50,171 bases of DNA from the NCBI GenBank assembly GCA_910588225.1, contig CAJUQT010000021.1, positions 1-50,171 on the forward strand, written 5' to 3'. Position 1 is the stretch's first letter; each line of letters starts with the position of its first letter. The notes below the pieces were generated by a model. It saw nothing but the letters and a program-made list of their open reading frames with translations, searched no databases and was not told the origin of the DNA. This DNA comes from an uncultured Acetatifactor sp. Lineage in GTDB: Bacteria > Bacillota > Clostridia > Lachnospirales > Lachnospiraceae. Of this stretch, positions 1 through 8,357 are shown piece by piece. Both the position numbers and the translations under genes were made by a program.

Positions 1-84
1 CTCTTTCTGCAGTTCCTTCTGTTTCTTTTCTGTCTGCAATTCTGAATCATTGCCGGTTGTTCACCGTTTACCGGTTCTTCTATT
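1..84 (-). other. 3' flank of helicase gene; possible start of a further gene, unresolved
   Basis: Downstream of the helicase stop the minus strand stays open in one frame to the window edge, from a TGA near position 61, and reads as a Glu/Lys/Gln-rich, coiled-coil-like peptide. No start codon with a convincing ribosome site is visible: an ATG at 48-50 is in a different frame and a TTG at 37-39 has no Shine-Dalgarno. It may be the beginning of a downstream gene or non-coding. Too little is present to decide. Confidence 0.25.
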
Positions 85-2319
85 TTAATCCCCTTTTGCG
101 GAAACCGCAATATTAAAATCACGCATATCCCGCTTTAAACCCTCCAGATCCAGATAATCTTCTATAAACTGCTTCCGAAGAAGGGAAAACGGAATAAATT
201 CGTTATATTTTCCGTTAATCTGCACTTTGTCGGGCAGCGGCAGCTCGTTCAGATCCAGATCCGAATGGAGGATATCCTCAATGACAGCCTCCAGCTCTTC
301 CGGTGTGCCCTGGAAGAAAATCTCCAGGTAAATGCAGGTATTCCATGGAATTTTGCTCTTAATCTTACGCTGCAGCAGGGCAAAATGAAGCGTCACAAGC
401 TGTCTGGTGCCCACCCAGGGAAATACCGCATACTTTTTATCGGACAAGGGGGTAACCAGATGCTCCAGAATCCCGCTGTTCCTTGCGATATACTGGATTT
501 CCGTCAGCCTTTCTGCGCATCTGTCACTCAGGTAGGGGTAAGCTTCGTCCAGCTTCATCACACTGCGGATTTTCCGGACCAGCACGGTATGAAACTCAGC
601 ATCGAAATCCCTGTCCCAGTCCACCACGGAAATGCCGGGAATGCGCTTTACGAAAATCACCTTCGACTTTACGTTGATATCCACCGTCTCCCAGGACAGG
701 CCTGCCAGCGCAAAGCGCATCCCCACAGGATAGGGCTTGTCCACCGTACCGATGGTGCGGTTTTCATCCTTTACCAGAAAATATTCCGGCGCCAGGAATA
801 CCGTGAGAAACTTGTGGCTGTTAATTTCCTTCTCTCCTCTGCGGCCTATGATAATCCCGCCGCGCTCCGTGCGTTCCAGCTGTTCTATCTCAATCAGATG
901 CCGGAGCAGTTTCCGGTAATCTTCCAGGGGAATCCGGCGAAAGCACCCCAGCTTCAACACCATCTGGGCCAGACCGGCAGGAGACATCTCTCCGTTGCTC
1001 TTCAGACAGCACATGGTCTGGTGATAGAGAAGATTATATGCATGATTTCTCGGCGGTATGGGTTCCAGCCAGTGCTCCCTGAGATAAAGCTCTATGATGG
1101 CAATGGTCCTGATAAATTCCCAGTTAATGGGTCCCAGGATATCCGAGGAATTGATCTTGATACTTTCCACAAAAGTGAAAAGCAGCTGGGGCACCTGTCC
1201 TCTCCTTCCGCAGCGTCCCAGACGCTGGGCAAAAGCAGAGACATTTAAGGGCGCTCCGATCTGCACGGCCTGGTCCAGAGAGCCGATATCAATTCCAAGC
1301 TCCAGCGTGACAGTGGCACCAGTGACAATTTTCTCATCACCGGATTTCATTTCGTCTTCCGTATTCTCCCGAAGAAGTGCAGACACGTTTCCATGATGGA
1401 CTCTGTACACATCCGGAGCTTTCTTTTTCAGGGCAAGTTCCCGCAGATTTGCCATAACAAATTCTATTTCTTCCCGGCTGTTGGCAAAAACGATCGTCTT
1501 CTTATCCAGCGTCTGCTGAAAGAGATATTCGTAATGTTCACGGTCCCCGATATCGCCGCCAGTATCTGCATGTACCATATTCTGACTGCCGTTTCGCTCT
1601 ACAAAATCCCGCTTGTCCGCATAATTGACAAATCGCTCAATATGAAGCCGAACACGTTTTTTCCCCTCATTTACCACGGGAGCGGCGCAATCCCGCCCTG
1701 TGCCGGTGTTCAGCCAGGTTTTGGCCGCAGATACATCACCCAGAGTGGCAGACAGCCCGATTCTCCGGGGAATCACTCCTGTCAGAGTCTGCAGACGTTC
1801 CAGAACGCACAGAAGCTGTAAGCCCCTTTCATCCCTCATAAAGTGATGTACCTCGTCAATAATGACAAAACGCAGATCGGAAAACAGCGAGAGACAGGCA
1901 CCCCGTTTGTTGGTCAGCAGACTTTCCAGAGATTCAGGCGTAATCTGAATCAGTCCTTCCGGATTCTTAAGCAGCTTTTCCTTACTGTTCACGGATGCAT
2001 CTCCATGCCATTTCGTCACAGGAATATGAGAATCCAGAAGCAACAGCTCCAGCCTTTTGAACTGATCGTTTATCAGTGCTTTCAGAGGCGAAATATACAT
2101 GACCCCCACAGAACGGGAAGGGTGATTATATAGCTCCGTGAGAACCGGCAGAAAAGCCGCCTCTGTCTTGCCGGAGGCGGTGCCGGAAGAAAGCAGCAGG
2201 TTATCGTCGCTGTCGAAAATCACCTCGCAGGCAGCCACCTGATTCCCATGCAGCTCTTCCCACTTATTCTGATAGATAAAATCCTGGATAAAGGGTGCAA
2301 GTCTGCCGAATACATCCAT
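85..2319 (-). CDS. Lhr-like DEAD/DEAH-box superfamily 2 helicase
   Basis: ATP-dependent nucleic-acid helicase of about 744 residues. Visible SF2 motifs are Walker A SGTASGKT (about 45-52), DEVH box (155-158), motif III LSAT (about 189-192), and motif VI QRLGRCGRRGQ (about 365-375), the last typical of Lhr-type helicases. The C-terminal 350 residues match no domain I recognise; the four-cysteine DUF1998 cluster of MrfA-type helicases is not seen. I chose the ATG at 2319 because GAGGG lies about 7 nt upstream; an in-frame TTG sits at 2325 directly after that site. The start nearly abuts the degV stop (2322), so the two are probably cotranscribed. The substrate is unknown: repair, RNA metabolism and defence are all possible. 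Assignment to the helicase superfamily is firm, the subfamily is likely. Confidence 0.88.
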   Translation of the reverse strand: MDVFGRLAPFIQDFIYQNKWEELHGNQVAACEVIFDSDDNLLLSSGTASGKTEAAFLPVLTELYNHPSRSVGVMYISPLKALINDQFKRLELLLLDSHIPVTKWHGDASVNSKEKLLKNPEGLIQITPESLESLLTNKRGACLSLFSDLRFVIIDEVHHFMRDERGLQLLCVLERLQTLTGVIPRRIGLSATLGDVSAAKTWLNTGTGRDCAAPVVNEGKKRVRLHIERFVNYADKRDFVERNGSQNMVHADTGGDIGDREHYEYLFQQTLDKKTIVFANSREEIEFVMANLRELALKKKAPDVYRVHHGNVSALLRENTEDEMKSGDEKIVTGATVTLELGIDIGSLDQAVQIGAPLNVSAFAQRLGRCGRRGQVPQLLFTFVESIKINSSDILGPINWEFIRTIAIIELYLREHWLEPIPPRNHAYNLLYHQTMCCLKSNGEMSPAGLAQMVLKLGCFRRIPLEDYRKLLRHLIEIEQLERTERGGIIIGRRGEKEINSHKFLTVFLAPEYFLVKDENRTIGTVDKPYPVGMRFALAGLSWETVDINVKSKVIFVKRIPGISVVDWDRDFDAEFHTVLVRKIRSVMKLDEAYPYLSDRCAERLTEIQYIARNSGILEHLVTPLSDKKYAVFPWVGTRQLVTLHFALLQRKIKSKIPWNTCIYLEIFFQGTPEELEAVIEDILHSDLDLNELPLPDKVQINGKYNEFIPFSLLRKQFIEDYLDLEGLKRDMRDFNIAVSAKGD

Positions 2320-2321
2320 AC

Positions 2322-3191
2322 TCAACCCTCGATTTTCCTGCAGCAGGCAAATGCCAGCGCGCCGGGTCCGATGTGGCAGGCCACGCTCAGTGAAAGCGCG
2401 TCAATGTGTATGTCATATCCGGGGAAAACCGCTTCTATTTCCCGACGATACTCCTGAGCCGCCTCCAGATTTGCCGTATGGGCAATCTGAAGCCAGATAT
2501 GCTTATCTTCGGTCATTCCGCCAAAGCGGCTCTCAATATCGCTCTTGATTGCATTCATCATAATGGACTTTCCCTGATTGGTGGTTCTGGCCTTTGCAAA
2601 CGCATCCAGCTTATCTCCCTGAATCTGCAGTACGGGCTTCAGACGCAGCATGGTGCCTATAGCAGCGGCTGCAGGCGTGATTCTGCCGCCCTTTTTCAGA
2701 TAATACAAAGTATCCAGCATAATGTAAATGCTGCTGTTGAACTTATCTGCTTCCAGAAACTCTCTGATTTGCTTTGCATTCATTCCTTTTTCGGCCAGAA
2801 GCTTCGCATCCAGACAGGACTGTCTTTGGGTAACGGAAATACGCTGATTATTTACCACCTGAACCTTACCCTTATACTCCTCCGCCAGAATCATTGCGCT
2901 CTGACAGGAACCGGACAGACCGCTGCTCATGGGAATATGCACAACTTCATCATACTCCTTCAACAGCGTATCCCAGAGATTCATGACAGATTCCGGGCTT
3001 GGCTGGCTTGTTCCGATATTCGCCCCTGAGGCCAGCTTTTCATAGAATTCCTCCTGGGTCAGATCAATGTCCTCATAGAAGGTATCCTCGTTAATCATAA
3101 AAGGCATGGGCAGTACATGAATTCCCAGTTTTCTTCCCGCTTCCTGGGTAATACCGCTGTTGCTGTCCGTAACAATTGCTATCTCCGGCAT
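2322..3191 (-). CDS. DegV family protein (fatty-acid-binding, FakB-like)
   Basis: DegV/EDD-fold protein of 289 residues. It opens with the family's IVTDSNSGI strand-loop and has the GTSQPSP segment and the SSGLSGS loop that bind the fatty-acid carboxylate in FakB proteins. In Bacillota, FakB carries exogenous fatty acids to the kinase FakA for phosphorylation and entry into phospholipid synthesis. A FakA-like gene lies two genes upstream (5533-7254), which supports that role, though DegV paralogues are numerous and ligands differ. The start is ATG 3191, preceded by AGGAGG at good spacing; the open frame continues upstream to 3266 but would overlap the recG end. It sits 52 bp after recG and directly before the helicase gene, all on the minus strand. 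Confidence 0.9.
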   Translation of the reverse strand: MPEIAIVTDSNSGITQEAGRKLGIHVLPMPFMINEDTFYEDIDLTQEEFYEKLASGANIGTSQPSPESVMNLWDTLLKEYDEVVHIPMSSGLSGSCQSAMILAEEYKGKVQVVNNQRISVTQRQSCLDAKLLAEKGMNAKQIREFLEADKFNSSIYIMLDTLYYLKKGGRITPAAAAIGTMLRLKPVLQIQGDKLDAFAKARTTNQGKSIMMNAIKSDIESRFGGMTEDKHIWLQIAHTANLEAAQEYRREIEAVFPGYDIHIDALSLSVACHIGPGALAFACCRKIEG

Positions 3192-3243
3192 AACTTCCTC
3201 CTGCATAAATATAATATATAAAAATACTGCTACTATTCTACCG

Positions 3244-5316
3244 TTACAGCGTACGAAAGTCAACACTGTCTGCGGCAGTTTCCGTCAGGTGAACACGCAG
3301 AAGTGCGTTTTCCGGCTGTTCAAGTTCCGGATCTTTCCGCAAAAGCTCGTCCACCGTATCCGAAGCCTGCTTTAATATGGATGCATCCGAATAAATGTCT
3401 CCGATTCGGAAGGAGAATTCTCCGCTCTGTCTAATCCCAAACAAATCCCCGGGCCCCCGCAGCTTCAGATCTTGTGAGGCAATAAAAAAACCGTCATTTG
3501 ATTTGTTCAAGATTTCCAGCCGCTCCATAGTCTCCTTTTTCTCACTGCTGCTGACAAAAATGCAATAACTCTGATGTTTTCCTCTTCCAACACGTCCCCG
3601 CAGCTGATGGAGCTGAGCCAATCCAAATCGTTCTGCATTTTCCACCATCATCACCGTGGCATTTGGCACATTGATTCCCACTTCTATGACTGTGGTGGAC
3701 ACCAGCACATCAATGGATCTGGCGGCAAATTCCTCCATAATCTGATTTTTGTCCGACGGCCTCATTTTCCCATGGAGAAATGCAACCTGAATGCCTGACG
3801 GAAGTGCACTTTTCAGCTTTTCCGTATAATCCACCACATTTTCCAGAGCAGGACTTCCCTCCGTATCTTCTTCCTCGCCCTCTATCTGAGGACAAATGAC
3901 GTAAACCTGTCGGCCTTTGCCCACTTCTCCTGCAATAAATTTATAGGCCGTCGGCCGATAGGCGGTTCCCACCACACAGTTTTTAACGGGCAGGCGGTTG
4001 GCAGGCATTTCGTCAATGACAGAAATGTGCAGGTCTCCATATAAAATGATGGCAAGGGTTCTGGGAATGGGCGTGGCGCTCATCACCAGAATATGAGGCG
4101 TATCTCCTTTCCCGGCCAGATGTTCCCGCTGTCTCACGCCGAAGCGGTGCTGTTCGTCCGTGACAACCAGCGCCAGAGAAGCATATTGCACTTTTTCCTG
4201 AATCAGCGCATGGGTGCCTATAATCAGATTGGCCTCTCCCGAGGCAATCTGTCCATAAGCTTCTTTTTTTTCTTTACTGCTCATGGAACCCACCAGAAGC
4301 ACGGGACGGAAAATCAGACCGCATTTCCTCACATATTCCATTATGGTTTCATAATGCTGCATTGCAAGCACCTCGGTAGGCGCCATCAACGCTCCCTGGT
4401 ATCCGTTTGCCGCTGTCATCAAAAGTGCCAGAACAGCCAGAATCGTCTTACCTGATCCCACATCTCCCTGAATCAGACGATTCATGCAGCAGGGAGAGCT
4501 TAAATCTGCCTTTATCTCGCTCCACACCTTTTCCTGGGCTTTTGTCAGGGGAAACGGCAGCTTCTCCAGAAAGCGGACTGTGTCGGCCGTCTCCATCATA
4601 GGATGAGAATTGCTCAGCTGCTCGCAGAATTCTCTGTTTTTCCGCATAAGAAATAAAAAAGAGAAGAACTCGTCAAACACAATCCGCCTTCTTGCCTGTA
4701 TCAGAGAGTCATAATCTGCCGGAAAATGGATGGTTTCCAGAGCTTCGCGCTCCGATATTAAATCATTTTTTTTAAGAATAGTCTGGTTATAATATTCCGT
4801 TCCAAAATCATACAGAGACAGCACCTGCTTCACGCATTTCTGCACCGCCTGATTGGTGAGACCTTTTGTCAGGGAATAGCGGGGAATGAGCCGACTGGTC
4901 AGCTTCCGGTAGTCTTCCGGAGAATAAATTTTTGGCTGTTCCATAATACCTGTATTTCCACGGCGGCGAACCGTACCTCTGAAAATGTAAAAGCCGCCCC
5001 GCTTTAAAGTTTTTTTCAGGAATGGCATATTATAAAAAGTCAGAGTCAGACTGCCGGAATTATCCGCCGCATTCATATTCAGAATATGAAGTCTCCCCGC
5101 TCTTTTTTCACTGAGAATTCCCGTCACTGCAGCATAGACAGCCGCAGGTTCCTCCAGCCGCGCCTGGGCAATATCAACCGGTTCGGCAAAGGTTTCATAA
5201 TCTCTGGGATAATCGGCAAGCAGATCGCCCACTGTTTTGATATTCAGCTTGGCATATAGTTTCTGTGTCTTCTCACCCACACCTTTCAGTTCCGTTATCA
5301 GTGCACTTTTCTTCAC
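3244..5316 (-). CDS. recG: ATP-dependent DNA helicase RecG
   Basis: Branch-migration helicase that remodels stalled replication forks and Holliday junctions. The protein has 690 residues, the usual size. An N-terminal wedge/OB domain (about 1-240) is followed by two helicase lobes: Walker A GDVGSGKT (about 284-291), DEQH box (387-390), SATPIPRT, and a C-terminal QLRGRVGRG motif VI with the RecG tail. I chose the GTG at 5316, which encodes VKKSALITELKGVG, because AGGAG lies 8 nt upstream and the family begins near this ITELKGVG segment; the open frame to 5418 is not needed. It lies downstream of the yloV-like gene, the order known in Bacillota (rpmB-yloU-yloV-...-recG), with two hairpins in between. 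Confidence 0.96.
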   Translation of the reverse strand: MKKSALITELKGVGEKTQKLYAKLNIKTVGDLLADYPRDYETFAEPVDIAQARLEEPAAVYAAVTGILSEKRAGRLHILNMNAADNSGSLTLTFYNMPFLKKTLKRGGFYIFRGTVRRRGNTGIMEQPKIYSPEDYRKLTSRLIPRYSLTKGLTNQAVQKCVKQVLSLYDFGTEYYNQTILKKNDLISEREALETIHFPADYDSLIQARRRIVFDEFFSFLFLMRKNREFCEQLSNSHPMMETADTVRFLEKLPFPLTKAQEKVWSEIKADLSSPCCMNRLIQGDVGSGKTILAVLALLMTAANGYQGALMAPTEVLAMQHYETIMEYVRKCGLIFRPVLLVGSMSSKEKKEAYGQIASGEANLIIGTHALIQEKVQYASLALVVTDEQHRFGVRQREHLAGKGDTPHILVMSATPIPRTLAIILYGDLHISVIDEMPANRLPVKNCVVGTAYRPTAYKFIAGEVGKGRQVYVICPQIEGEEEDTEGSPALENVVDYTEKLKSALPSGIQVAFLHGKMRPSDKNQIMEEFAARSIDVLVSTTVIEVGINVPNATVMMVENAERFGLAQLHQLRGRVGRGKHQSYCIFVSSSEKKETMERLEILNKSNDGFFIASQDLKLRGPGDLFGIRQSGEFSFRIGDIYSDASILKQASDTVDELLRKDPELEQPENALLRVHLTETAADSVDFRTL

Positions 5317-5424
5317 AGGGAGAACTCCTTTCCGACAGATAAGACTGTCCGCAGTCAGATATCGCATTCTCTCCGAACTTACAAAGTCCATATATCGAAG
5401 ATTCGGAAATTCCGGCAAACGTAC

Positions 5425-5459
5425 AATAAGAGAGACAGCTTCAGCCTGTCTCCCTTATT
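5425..5459 (-). terminator. Hairpin between yloV-like gene and recG (terminator-like or processing site)
   Basis: An imperfect palindrome forms a 14-bp stem (AATAAGGGAGACAG with CTGTCTCTCTTATT, one G-U pair) around a 7-nt loop. No outside U-run follows on the minus strand, but the descending arm is itself UUAUU-rich. It lies 74 nt after the yloV-like stop. It could attenuate read-through into recG or work as an RNA-processing hairpin. Confidence 0.5.
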
Positions 5460-5467
5460 ATTCATGA

Positions 5468-5500
5468 CAATAGAATTCTCCCGGAACATGGATTCTATTG
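5468..5500. repeat. Inverted repeat with 9-bp arms
   Basis: CAATAGAAT at 5468-5476 is exactly complementary in reverse to ATTCTATTG at 5492-5500, with a 15-nt spacer. It lies between the yloV-like stop (5533) and the hairpin at 5425-5459, so transcripts of this stretch would carry two successive stem-loops. Function is unknown. Confidence 0.5.
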
Positions 5501-5532
5501 CTGCTCTCTGCCTTTTCTCAGACAAAGTCTTC

Positions 5533-7254
5533 TCATTCTACTGATATAACATAATAGTAGATAGGCTGTCCGCCGTACTGCAATTCTATATCACAGTCAG
5601 GATAGCTTTCCGCCACCAGCGCGCTGAAAGCTTCAGCCTCCTCTCCGTTCACATCGCTTCCATAGTATATACTGATCAGTTCGGCCTCTTCCGTCATCAT
5701 ACCGGCAATGGTGTCTTTTGCCACACCTCTGATATCAGTGCCCACGGCAAGGATTCCGTCATCTCCGATTCCCATATAATCACCTTTTCGAATCTCCTTG
5801 TCGTCAATGACGGTATCACGTACCGCATAAGTGACCTCACCGGAGCAGACATTTTTGATTTCTCTGATCATATTGGCTTCGTTTTCATCGGCACTTAACT
5901 CCGGCACAAAATTAATTACCGCCGTAATTCCCTGTGGAATGGTTTTGGTGGGAATGACAAACAAATCCTTGTCCGCAGTCAGCTCCGCCGCCTGGTTGGC
6001 GGCCAGGATAATATTTTTATTATTAGGCAGAACAAACACCGTTTTGGCATTGACTTTATCCACAGCTTCCAGGATATCCGCAGTACTGGGATTCATAGTC
6101 TGTCCGCCTTCTATGATATAATCCACCCCCAGGCTTCTGAAAATTTCATTCATTCCCTCTCCCACAGATACGGCAATAAAGCCGAATTCTTTGGGAGGCA
6201 GCTCAGCTGCTGTCCCCGATGCTTTATCTATATCCGCTTTTTTCATATCCGCAGCTTCTGTTCCCGCAGCCGCAGTGCCTTTTCCGGCGGACATCCTGAA
6301 CAGCTTTTCCTGATGCTCCAGCCGCATATTGTCAATCTTCATATTGGAGAGTGCGCCATACTTCAATGCCTTCTGGATAGCCAAGCCCGGGTCATTGGTA
6401 TGTACGTGCACCTTCACAATATCTTCATCCGCCACACATACAATGGAATCGCCAATGGATTCAAGATATGCCTTGAAATCCATTTCTGCTTTAATGTTAA
6501 ATGTTTTGCTGAGCATAATAATAAATTCGGTGCAGTAGCCAAATTTAATATCAACCGGCTCATCCGCATTCTGCCGCCTTGAGGAAATCGTACCTGCCCC
6601 GGCATCTGCACTGACAGTAAAATCAACCTCCTTGCCCAGAAATGCATCCAGTGCTCCGGTCATCACTTCTATCAGTCCCTGTCCTCCGGAATCCACCACA
6701 CCGGCCTGCTTCAGCACGGGCAGCATCTCCGGAGTCTGGCTCAGCACATATTTTGCATGTTCCAGAACATCAGCCAGAAAACTTTCCATATCCGTCACGC
6801 CGTTCTCGTAAAGTTCCTTTGCCTTATCTGCGGCTCCTCTGGCAACGGTGAGTATGGTTCCCTCTTTTGGCTTCATGACTGCTTTGTAAGCAGTCTCCAC
6901 AGCTTTTTCAAAACTTTCGACCATAACAGATATGGTCAGCTGCTCTTCCTCCTGGATTCTTTTTGTAAATCCACGGAGCAGCTGTGACAGAATTACGCCG
7001 GAATTCCCTCTCGCGCCGCGCAGAGAACCGCCGGAGACCGCCTTGCTCAGGCTTCGCATATCAATGCCATCACCCAGGGCAGATATTTCTTTTGCAGCAG
7101 ACATAATCGTCATGGTCATGTTGGTGCCCGTATCGCCGTCGGGAACGGGAAAAACGTTCAGTTCATTAATCCACTCTTTTTTGCGCTCCAGGTTCTTCGC
7201 ACCGGCCAGGAACATTCTGGAAAGCAGCTTAGCATCGATTTGTTGTAAACTCAC
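5533..7254 (-). CDS. DAK2-domain fatty acid kinase-like protein (YloV/FakA family)
   Basis: Protein of 573 residues, the normal length of the YloV/FakA family. The N-terminal DhaL-like (DAK2) domain carries NVFPVPDGDTGTN (about 33-45), whose aspartates bind Mg-ATP in DhaL-type kinases, and GARGNSG (about 80-86). The C-terminal half is the DegV-like second domain. The family includes FakA, which phosphorylates FakB-bound fatty acids; a FakB-like gene is at 2322-3191. The chosen start is GTG 7254, with GGAGG 8 nt upstream; that ribosome site lies over the end of the asp23-like gene, which stops at 7268. A TTG at 7275 is the only upstream alternative. An Ala/Lys/Asp-rich linker near residues 325-350 separates the domains. 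The cellular substrate is inferred from family and context. Confidence 0.92.
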   Translation of the reverse strand: MSLQQIDAKLLSRMFLAGAKNLERKKEWINELNVFPVPDGDTGTNMTMTIMSAAKEISALGDGIDMRSLSKAVSGGSLRGARGNSGVILSQLLRGFTKRIQEEEQLTISVMVESFEKAVETAYKAVMKPKEGTILTVARGAADKAKELYENGVTDMESFLADVLEHAKYVLSQTPEMLPVLKQAGVVDSGGQGLIEVMTGALDAFLGKEVDFTVSADAGAGTISSRRQNADEPVDIKFGYCTEFIIMLSKTFNIKAEMDFKAYLESIGDSIVCVADEDIVKVHVHTNDPGLAIQKALKYGALSNMKIDNMRLEHQEKLFRMSAGKGTAAAGTEAADMKKADIDKASGTAAELPPKEFGFIAVSVGEGMNEIFRSLGVDYIIEGGQTMNPSTADILEAVDKVNAKTVFVLPNNKNIILAANQAAELTADKDLFVIPTKTIPQGITAVINFVPELSADENEANMIREIKNVCSGEVTYAVRDTVIDDKEIRKGDYMGIGDDGILAVGTDIRGVAKDTIAGMMTEEAELISIYYGSDVNGEEAEAFSALVAESYPDCDIELQYGGQPIYYYVISVE

Positions 7255-7267
7255 GATACAGTCCTCC

Positions 7268-7627
7268 TTAATCAATCACTCTGACACCATCTACATAGAT
7301 GTTGATTTTTTCGATTTCAATACCGGTAAATTCTTCTACTTTGTACTTTACATTGCTAATAAGATTATCCGTAACAGCCAGAATACTGACACCATATGCA
7401 ACAATCACATGAAAATCCAATATCAGCTTATTCCTGTCCAGCGTCACGCTGATGCCTCTGGTAATGCTTTCCCGATTGAGAAGTTTTACCAGACCATCCT
7501 TTACGCTGACGCCGGCCATTCCCACAATGCCGAAACATTCTACCGCGACGCTCCCGGCGTATTGGGCAATTACATCATTATGAACGACTATCTTTCCCAT
7601 ATGGGTATTCATAGAAGAACCTTTCAT
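7268..7627 (-). CDS. Asp23/Gls24 family envelope stress-response protein (YloU-like)
   Basis: Protein of 119 residues with the compact alpha/beta Asp23 (DUF322) fold: the segment around GKIVVHNDVIAQYAG, then AVECFGIVGMAG, and a C-terminal INIYVDGVRVID strand. Family members are cytosolic or membrane-associated and linked to envelope homeostasis; the molecular role is not settled. In Bacillota this gene regularly precedes the fatty-acid kinase gene yloV/fakA, as here. Its start ATG 7627 is preceded by GGAAGGG at 5 nt. It diverges from rpmB, as yloU does in many relatives. It is likely the first gene of the asp23-yloV-recG-degV-helicase unit. Confidence 0.92.
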   Translation of the reverse strand: MKGSSMNTHMGKIVVHNDVIAQYAGSVAVECFGIVGMAGVSVKDGLVKLLNRESITRGISVTLDRNKLILDFHVIVAYGVSILAVTDNLISNVKYKVEEFTGIEIEKINIYVDGVRVID

Positions 7628-7717
7628 CTCAACCCTTCCTTTCGCTTTTCAAATCAGGCGGGAGAATACCCTTCTACGCCGCCCGCCGCGCTCTCCGTGC
7701 GCAGACATATATTATTT

Positions 7718-7746
7718 ATTGTAACAGCTTTCCCTGAAAAAGGGAA
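7718..7746 (-). promoter_or_regulatory. Candidate asp23-operon promoter (extended -10) with palindromic -35 region
   Basis: On the minus strand an extended -10, TGTTACAAT (hexamer at 7718-7723), lies about 90 nt upstream of the asp23-like start. The -35 position (7741-7746, 17-bp spacer) reads TTCCCT, a poor match to TTGACA, but forms one arm of the palindrome TTCCCT-N5-AGGGAA (7730-7746). A regulator might bind there. Inferred from sequence only. Confidence 0.4.
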
Positions 7747-7781
7747 TATTAAATATTAAAATTAAAAAAAGATTTTTTCAC

Positions 7782-7810
7782 TTGCTTTTTCCATATATTT
7801 CTGTTATTAT
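7782..7810 (+). promoter_or_regulatory. rpmB promoter
   Basis: TTGCTT (7782-7787) and TATTAT (7805-7810) separated by 17 bp, followed by a leader of about 50 nt to the rpmB ribosome site. This is a good sigma-A type promoter in an A/T-rich region. Confidence 0.7.
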
Positions 7811-7869
7811 ACTACTGTTATGAATAAAATTCATGCGTAAGAACACGCAGATGTCGAGGAGGTGTCAAA

Positions 7870-8055
7870 ATGGCTAAGTGTGATGTTTGTGGCAAAGGCG
7901 TTCTTTTTGGAAATAATGTCAGCCATTCTAATAGAAAAACCAATGCAATGTGGAAAGCAAATGTCAAAAGAGTAAAATGCAAGGTTAACGGCGGTTCTAA
8001 GAGAATGCATGTCTGCACCAGCTGCCTGAGATCCGGCAAGGTTGAGAGAGCTTAA
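7870..8055 (+). CDS. rpmB: 50S ribosomal protein L28
   Basis: Ribosomal large-subunit protein L28, 61 residues. It starts MAKCDVCGKG, keeps the family's SHSNRKT segment, and ends with CTSCLRSGKV. Two CxxC pairs (C4/C7 near the N-terminus and a second near residues 49-52) mark the zinc-binding form of L28. GAGGAGG lies 7 nt before the ATG. It is monocistronic, with its own promoter (7782-7810) and terminator (8062-8093), and divergent from the asp23-like gene as in other Bacillota. Confidence 0.97.
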   Translation: MAKCDVCGKGVLFGNNVSHSNRKTNAMWKANVKRVKCKVNGGSKRMHVCTSCLRSGKVERA

Positions 8056-8061
8056 TCAGTT

Positions 8062-8093
8062 AAAAAGAGCAGGAACTGACCTGCTCTTTTTTT
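8062..8093 (+). terminator. Rho-independent terminator of rpmB
   Basis: The stem AAAGAGCAG / CTGCTCTTT with an 8-nt loop is followed directly by a run of T, 7 nt after the rpmB stop. The A-rich 5' flank also pairs with the T-run. Confidence 0.9.
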
Positions 8094-8111
8094 GCCCTTT
8101 TTAAGTGTTTA

Positions 8112-8252
8112 TCAATCGCTGCAAAAGCAGTTGTATCCCAGAAACAAAAGCAGGGCGATTATAACCAGACCCACCAGGCGGTTATGAGTTAACAACATAA
8201 GCAGCATTCCGATTGCAATGAAAAATGCAATAAGTCCAATCATTTTTTTCAT
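8112..8252 (-). CDS. Small hydrophobic membrane protein, 46 residues
   Basis: A short minus-strand gene reads MKKMIGLIAFFIAIGMLL, then a turn (LTHNRLVG) and a second hydrophobic segment, ending YNCFCSD before TGA. That gives two predicted membrane helices, a Lys-rich N-terminus, and two cysteines near the C-terminus. An AGGA ribosome site lies 5-6 nt before the ATG at 8252. It is about 105 nt after the gerW stop and convergent with rpmB. I recognise no named family and infer coding from the ribosome site, the hydrophobic pattern and the lack of any competing feature. Two-helix peptides of this kind occur in Lachnospiraceae, but no function is known to me. Confidence 0.65.
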   Translation of the reverse strand: MKKMIGLIAFFIAIGMLLMLLTHNRLVGLVIIALLLFLGYNCFCSD

Positions 8253-8357
8253 AGGATTCCTGTGGCCAGCCTCAGGTCATTTCATCAGTTTATTATATGC
8301 ATTTTTCCCGGGGAAATGTCAATTTTCAGGACATTTCCCTCTAAACTGCTTTCTGTC

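Noticed and set aside
50..90. Frameshift at the helicase 3' end
   Set aside because: A neighbouring frame stays open for a short way past the stop, but there is no homology sign that the helicase should continue.
265..1248. Plus-strand open frame of 327 codons
   Set aside because: It lies wholly antisense to the helicase gene, has no ribosome site and no family-like sequence.
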